Origin: Lepiota brunneoincarnata
Lineage: Eukaryota > Basidiomycota > Agaricomycetes > Agaricales > Agaricaceae
DNA length: 64,000 nt
Assembly (NCBI GenBank): GCA_023014365.1
Contig: JAEBUN010000039.1
Span: 62,001 to 126,000 of the forward strand
Direction: 5' to 3'
In this document: positions 58,536 through 64,000 of the stretch, in pieces
Layout of the letters: each line of letters starts with the position of its first letter
How positions within the stretch are numbered: position 1 is the stretch's first letter
Translations under genes and position numbers: made by a program
The notes under the pieces: generated by a model
Told to the model about the DNA's origin: nothing
The model's input: the letters and a program-made list of their open reading frames with translations, nothing else
The model's database searches: none

Positions 58536-58787
58536 GGCGGCAACTTTTGCTTTCTTTCGACTATAGCCACAGCAGCAACAGCATCGGTAATGTTATGGGC
58601 GGTAGGGAAGCTAAGAAGAGCGTGCCTTTTTGTTCAGGTTAAAATTGGAAGCGATGGTTGAGGGGAACGATTGATACGGAAACGGAATTGGCGACCGAGT
58701 GGGTAGCTGTTTCGTGAACGCCACAGAAATTTAATCACCTTTTCGTTGAACTCGGAGCAGGGGAATGATGTGATCTGGTTCGTCTCA

Positions 58788-59332
58788 TCATATTACGAGA
58801 GTGCGTCCATACTTATGAGAAAGGCGGCACATTTTTCCTTGTTGGCATGAGGGAGAACGTTTACAGAATCGTGGATTTGGCAATGCCGAATGGACAGCTG
58901 CACTACACACTTTAACAACTACATACCAATGGGTTGAGGCCGCGCACAGTAGATTTGAAGGGAGCGAGGAAGGAGTTTTCATATGAGAAAACGCGAAGTT
59001 GGCCAGTCCTGTTCGCAAGCAAACCTCCGCGGAGACCTTCTCTTCTGACAGCTTGAACCATGCACCCCCTTGAGTGCGGAACAGCACTTAGAAATACCAT
59101 CCTCTTCATTAAGAGAAAAGGAAAAAGTACTGAAGGGATACATAATGTAGGAACGAAGCGGTCGAAGAGCCGGAGAGCAGAGTAGGATAAAGCGCGCCTG
59201 GGACTCAGAGGAACGGGAAGGGTTAGGACCGTGAAGTCCGAAGGAGATCAGTCGGAAGGGGATGAGATCAAGGCATGATTCCATTGGCTGGACTTGTGGA
59301 CGTTGAGGACCGGGTGCGGTGCCATCAGCCAA
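58788..59332 (-). CDS. Possible hypothetical gene, uncertain
   Basis: Two overlapping minus-strand frames (58979-59332, 117 codons, and 58788-59087, 99 codons) could be exons of one gene. No motif, signal peptide or convincing splice pair was identified. Listed only because the interval is not otherwise explained. Confidence 0.2.
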
Positions 59333-59497
59333 AAGAGTGTCGGAACCTTGTTATGGCAAGATGATCCGGAGGTCGGCCGACAGGCACTCGGAAAATCGCA
59401 AAAAATCGCCAGCTGAACCAGGGGCGTTACTTGTCCAGGCCAGCCCCTTTTGCTCTTCGCCGGATTTGCACTTCCTCCATCAATGCATCACTTGTGA

Positions 59498-60660
59498 TCG
59501 GCTATGAAATGGCCCACGCGCGTCGACATCAAGCGACTCGGGAGAACAACGACGTCGCACTTGCACGGATCTAACCCAAAGCTGGCTGAACTTTGGCCTC
59601 AGAAATTCAGGAAAAGTACCCTTTAACAAGGCGGAACTGGTAAGTCTCCCAACATCTGTTCGCCGGAGTTGTCCAGGATCAGCCGTTCCCACTTAACGTT
59701 GATTGCCCCTCGATGCGAATCAAGGCCCCCGCATCGGAACATGGAGGTGACGAACAGCTTTACGATACAGACCACATGAGTAGAAGCTGATGTGTAACAA
59801 TATATCAGTAGCTGTCGTAAGCGAGTCAGCGTGCTCGTAGAATGCCCAGCGCTTGTTTGTCTTTGTTGGACGCCAGCTCCACTGCGGGGGTCGGCGCGGC
59901 ACCACTCGTGTGGTATTTACGGGCGTTACCGCTATGGCCTCTAGCACGAAATTTTGCAACATCTGTGGGAGGATGTAGAAGAGACCGTGGATGGAGGAGA
60001 AAAGGTCTGGGAAAGTAATTGAAGATTGAAGTGCAGAGAATAGCAGGGGAATGCGATGTTGAGATTTCGACAAATTTGGTACTGAGCCATTCGGGAGTGG
60101 CCATGAGTTTCAACTTCTGTGGCGGCACTTCTGATACCAACTTGCAAGGAAATTGGTCCTGGAATGCCGCCTGCTGTCGGTCGTGCTGCATTGGAGTTAC
60201 CGAGTGAGGAATATAATGGACGGCGTTAGATGATGATCACCCGGCATCATCTTAATATTGAGCAGGTTTGCTCTGGTATGGATCATCGGCATGCTGAACC
60301 CAATACAAGGAAGGAATCAAATGGACTTGGCGCTGGGATACGGCTACCTGGAGTTCCCCGCGTTGTGAGTCCACTGATAGACAATCTCCACCTTCACCCC
60401 TATCCTGATGACCCTGTGGCCTCCACCGATACCTGCACGGTATGTACATGCACTGCTGCGGTCCCAGGATATAAGTACTTAAGTTGCAAGTTGACTCCTT
60501 CGCATTGGGGGCATAGGTTCTCCTTTGAACCCATCTTCAAGTTCTAGGTTCTCATCTTTAACACCAGTTGCCCTCTACATCCACCACAATGCTCTTGTTT
60601 TATGTCCTCTCCCTCTTCCCCCTTGCCGCCATTGCCGCACTCAATGGCCATTGCACGGGC
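59498..60660 (+). repeat. Tandem segmental duplication, left copy
   Basis: From GCTATGAAATGGCCCAC (59501) through the start of the Cys-rich gene, this interval is homologous to 62970-64000. Landmarks are GATTGCCCCTCGATGCGAA (59699; partner 63064), CTTCTGATACCA, GGTTTGCTCTGGTATGGATC, and the TATAAGTA box. The offset is about 3.36 kb near the gene and 3.47 kb at the left end, so indels have accumulated. Confidence 0.92.
60470..60475 (+). promoter_or_regulatory. TATA box of the Cys-rich secreted protein gene
   Basis: TATAAG, 119 bp before the ATG. The same box stands 118 bp before the ATG of the duplicate (63831). The sequence between is conserved, including a CCAGTTGCCCTCTACATCCACCAC-type leader. 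Confidence 0.6.
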
Positions 60661-61006
60661 AGCGCAGCGACGGGCGATTGGGGGCGATATGGTATCTGCA
60701 TTCACACTGCAACCTGCGACCGGTACCACGGCGTCAGAACGAGTGCCCCCGCCTGTCCTTTCGACGGAAACGACATCCAGTGCTGTGTGATTGGGCAGGG
60801 GGGTTCTATATCGCAGAACCCCTGCGGCGGCGTTTCCTATTGTGACTGGACCTCGAATGGCTGCAATGGTCACTTTGATTCTAGTAAGCTATGCTGGCAC
60901 TTTCTGGCAGCCACTGTCCTGTTAGAGTCGAACTGACGCTTTGTCACCTATAGGACCATTCTGCCCTGGAGGAGATAACTACCAGTGCTGCCAACTCTCT
61001 GGATGA
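60589..61006 (+). CDS. Small secreted cysteine-rich protein (two exons)
   Basis: Exon 1 is 60589-60883 and exon 2 is 60954-61006. The 70-nt intron starts GTAAGC, has a CTGAC branch site near 60932 and ends CACCTATAG. Splicing gives 348 nt, 115 residues. Residues 1-18 are a clear signal peptide (MLLFYVLSLFPLAAIAAL). The mature part has 12 Cys, including two CC pairs (DIQCC, YQCC), and blocks RYGICIHTATCD, ACPFDGNDIQCC, CDWTSNGC and FCPGGDNYQCC. This framework implies up to six disulfides. It recalls small disulfide-rich modules in some secreted fungal lysozyme-like proteins, but I cannot prove that; effector-like or antimicrobial roles are guesses. The gene is tandemly duplicated. Confidence 0.88.
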
Positions 61007-61314
61007 CCTGTGTTCAATGAAGGATCCGTCACCCGTCATCCTCAGCCGTCGGTGAAATATGAAATTTGATTGCGATTGCAGTATGTAGTGTGTAGTATCA
61101 GAAAGTACTCGCCCTCTTGTAAAGTTATATTTGTGTCAACACAAATGGCGTCTTCTCATCGCCCGTACCAGCCCACCCTCGTGTATATCCTGAGTTTGAT
61201 CGATTTGATTGATTTACTGTATGAATAAGAATGCAAGTCACAAACTCGAGCCTGGCGCGATCAGTATCGGAAACCAGGGTATGGCCCAATAATATACCGC
61301 GTCATGTTTCACGT
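61007..61314. other. 3' flank of the Cys-rich gene
   Basis: No gene recognised. It should contain the 3' untranslated region; no distinct polyadenylation signal could be chosen. Confidence 0.4.
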
Positions 61315-62042
61315 CGCATTCGCATTTCACGTCCCACTTTCAGGGATCTAACTACAAATGTTGGCCTCAAAAATGCAGAATAAAATGGAATTGAAATATC
61401 AGACATTCCTGCATAGTTTTATGCCTGTACGTTTGAGGAGAAGGATCCTTCTACAAGACAAAACTGGGCAGTCCTCCGGCGTCTATTCTCTGGCGCGTTC
61501 CCATTGATCGACCCCTGACGATGACGAACGTTATCATTCTGATACACCTGCCACCCTGACTGGACCTGATTTGGTAGTCGGCTCACACGCTTTGAGTTAC
61601 TTGTATATCAGAAATAAAGACTTGCAACGAGTCCTTGTCTCTGTAGCTAGTCCAAATGATTTATATTGAACGTAGGATGATCTTCCACCGCATGTTACCG
61701 AATGCCCAAGCCCATGCTCCATTGATACGTCGTAATTGGCTTTGGGACTCATTGTCTCCGTAACGCTCAGAATGGCATCTAGTCAGTCCAGATCCCATGC
61801 TGGCTTCTAGTATTATTGAGTTCTCGTACATCTTTACATTGTTTCTGGAAACTTGGGGCCAAGCGGCCCGGGTGAGCGAAAGTGATCGGACACATAAATG
61901 ATAATTGCTGGCCTTCATGGGGCTTGTTTCGCTCCCACGGATACCATGGATCTTCTCGTGAATTCCGAAATAGTGGCTGTGAATTTTTGAGGCCAACTTT
62001 TGTGGTTAGATTCATGAAAGTGCGACATGAAATACGAACGCG
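61315..62042. mobile_element. Foldback/MITE-like element with 60-bp inverted ends
   Basis: 61315-61374 (CGCATTCGCATTTCACGTC..) is matched inversely by 61983-62042 over 60 bp, with roughly 50 identical positions. The innermost part GTTGGCCTCAAAAAT is perfect. The 728-bp unit has no credible coding sequence (the 111-codon minus frame at 61661-61996 has no motif). The flanks show no evident target duplication. Confidence 0.65.
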
Positions 62043-62969
62043 AGTGTAAGTCTGCTGGCTTACATCATCAAACAGATAATATAAACAGTGGCGAGCTCAT
62101 TTAAATATGTAATTCCTTCCTTGACCTTCGAATACTATCCCGAGTACTGCTCATTCGTTGGCCGTTGCACTTTAGTGAGGCCGCCCACAGACGGCGTCCT
62201 TTCAGCGAGCGGGAAACGTGATGCGAAAATGTTTGTACAACTATTACGCCAGAAAATATAAACCTGCGCTTACTACGGTCCCTCTACTGTACATATATAC
62301 AGTAGAGGGACTGTACTAAGCTCGTCTGATGGCGCGAAAATGCAAACAAATTTCGATGCGAACAACAGCCGTCATGTCGTGAAATGCGAGTTGTGCAACC
62401 ATACGCTCAAAACACCTGTATCTGTACCTGTAGTTTTATCACATTCTTTGCACTAATGGTCATACACCCTGATTATGCTCACTTGAAGCCCACTCGATAG
62501 ATTAAATTTGGGCTGTAACGCCGAGGAAGTTGACTTAGCGCGCTGCTCGGGTATACGTGACCTCGAAGACATGCTTGCTATCTTCGACATTTTCTCCCTA
62601 CCATGTCTGCGCCAGGAGAACGGAAGCATGAATCCGGTTATAATTGATCAATGTTCAATCGACGCACAGCCCGAGAAACTACATTAAAAATCATTCTCTA
62701 CGCTGTCTACCCTCATCCGACCTCGTCCAAATGCCTTTAAGCTTGACTTCTGAATCGCTATATTCTAGGTGTGTGTCTTTATCTTCTATGGGTGTCTGCG
62801 ATTCAAAAAGTTCTTCAGGTTCATCGTTGCTGTGGTCCCTGAGGTAGCTGGCGTCGAGTACACATGGGAGGGGAACTACTCTATCAAGATGGTATTAATC
62901 CATGTTACCGATATGTTCGTTCTCGAGACGATCTGGTAGAACCAAATATCAGCACTTGCTGTTGGGCCG
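62043..62969. other. Intergenic stretch with a short palindrome
   Basis: No gene recognised. A perfect 14-bp stem with a 6-base loop lies at 62278-62311. A 67-codon frame at 62644-62847 shows no motif. Confidence 0.45.
62278..62311. repeat. Perfect palindrome, 14-bp stem
   Basis: GTCCCTCTACTGTA is followed by CATATA and the exact inverse complement. A role is unknown. Confidence 0.9.
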
Positions 62970-64000
62970 GCTATGAAATGGCCCACGTGCGTCAATAAAC
63001 AAGAAGCGCTTAGCGTTCTATCAAGGGTAACCCGTTTGGAAAGTTCCTAGCGCGCTGCTTGGATGATTGCCCCTCGACGCAAATCAAGGCCCCCGCGCCG
63101 GAACATCGAGGTGACAATGAACTTTACGATACGGACCATAGGAGTAGAGATGTGTAACAATATATTAGTAGCGGGCGTAAGCAAGTCAGCACGCCCGCAG
63201 AATGTCAAACACTTGTTTTTCTCCATTGCGCACCAGCCCCACTGCAAAATGTCCTCGACAGCCTCTAGCACGAAATTTTGTCTTTTCTATAAGAGGGTGC
63301 AGAAGAGACCGTGGGTGGAGGAGAGAAGGTCCGGGAATGTAATCAAAATCCAGAGAACGGCAGGGGAACGCAATGTTGAGATTTCGACAAATTTAGTAAT
63401 GAGGCACGGCTCAGGCCGCTCTGAGGCACAGTGGAAGTGGCCATGAGTTTCGACGTCGGTGGCGGCATTCTGATACCACTTCGCAAGGAAATTGGTCCTG
63501 GAATGCCGCCTGCCGTCGGTAGTACTGTATTGGAGTTACCGAGTGGGGAATATAATGGACGGCATTTGATGATGAGCACCCATTATCATCTTAATATTGG
63601 GTGGGTTTGCTCTGGTATGGATCATCGGCATGTTGAAATCAATAAAGTGAAGGAGTCAAATGAACTCGGCACGGCGGTGCAGCCGCATGGCAAGCTCAGA
63701 GTTCCTCGCGTTGTGTGAGCCCATTGGTAGACAATCTCCACCTTTACCCCTATCCTGATCACCCTGGGACCTCTACCAATACCCTCAATGTACGCTAAAG
63801 CCCCATACATGCATCGCTGGGGTTCCAGGATATAAGTATTTAAGCCGCAAGCCGACCCCTTCGAATTGGGGCGCAAGTTCTCCTTTGAACCCAATTTCCA
63901 GTTCTAGGTTCTCATCCTTAACACCAGTTGCCCTCTACATCCACCACGATGCTCTCGTTTTATGTCCTTTCCCTCGTCCCGCTTGCCGCCATTGCCGCAC
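62970..64000 (+). repeat. Tandem segmental duplication, right copy (cut by window edge)
   Basis: Homologous to 59501-60650. The longest open frame inside (63063-63446, plus) is not kept in the left copy and is therefore not called as a gene. Confidence 0.92.
63949..64000 (+). CDS. Start of a second Cys-rich secreted protein gene (partial)
   Basis: The ATG at 63949 opens a frame that encodes MLSFYVLSLVPLAAIAA, 15 of 17 residues identical to the signal peptide of the gene at 60589. The leader and TATA box upstream (63831) are also conserved. The rest of the gene lies beyond the window. It is the tandem paralogue, and its conserved frame suggests that it was functional after duplication. Confidence 0.85.
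   Translation, partial: MLSFYVLSLVPLAAIAA

Noticed and set aside
59720..60191. Minus-strand genes suggested by open frames of 117-121 codons
   Set aside because: The homologous interval in the duplicated copy (about 63080-63560) does not keep these frames, so selection for coding is not supported.
62278..62311. Transcription terminator
   Set aside because: Hairpin terminators of the bacterial type are not used by fungal RNA polymerase II, and no gene ends here.

Overview
The window is nuclear DNA of a filamentous basidiomycete, most likely an Agaricomycete. The support is fungal short introns (a 70-nt GTAAGC..CTGAC..TAG intron at 60884-60953), a fungal chromodomain Ty3/Gypsy retrotransposon, Tc1/mariner elements at TA dinucleotides, and relics of gene families that are expanded in Agaricomycetes (AIG1-like P-loop GTPase, RecQ, SNF2). 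I cannot name the species. No rRNA gene, functional tRNA gene or CRISPR array was seen.

Bases 1 to about 57,900 are a nested transposon graveyard with few CpG dinucleotides. At the left edge lies a minus-strand Ty3/Gypsy gag-pol relic cut by the window (1-2.7 kb), then a Tc1 relic (3.9-4.9 kb). Next comes a broken hypothetical gene on the minus strand (5.55-10.1 kb), hit by a 1.6-kb Tc1 element and a small TIR element. An SNF2-like helicase pseudogene (12.3-15.2 kb) carries a solo LTR, and a RecQ-like pseudogene (24.9-26.6 kb) carries a solo LTR of a second family. A second hypothetical gene (29.9-32.5 kb) is split by a nearly intact Tc1 copy.

The best-preserved mobile element is a chromodomain Ty3/Gypsy retrotransposon at 32949-42385 (TSD GGCTT). 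It has gag, a pol with no indel across its 1,220 codons, and extra ORFs downstream of pol. Its 3' LTR holds another Tc1-like insertion. Three solo LTRs of the same family have exact 5-bp target duplications (12793-13177, 19867-20257, 45745-46160) and a fourth is older (5173-5552). A Ty1/Copia element with both LTRs (48163-54456, TSD ACCAG) lies on the minus strand and itself carries an insertion. A degenerate AIG1-like GTPase gene follows (54.9-55.6 kb).

From about 58.0 kb to the end the DNA becomes visibly richer in CpG and looks like ordinary gene-bearing sequence. It holds a two-exon gene for a 115-residue secreted protein with 12 cysteines (60589-61006). That gene and about 1.1 kb of upstream sequence are tandemly duplicated some 3.4 kb downstream, where the second copy runs off the window.

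Recurring themes are transposon insertion into coding exons, decay mostly by C-to-T/G-to-A transitions (many at CpG), and solo-LTR formation. The strongest biological signals are two. The Gypsy element appears to be self-primed in the Tf1/sushi manner: 12 nt just after the 5' LTR are the exact complement of the predicted mRNA start. It also carries a triple zinc-knuckle ORF in the pol frame, downstream of the chromodomain.
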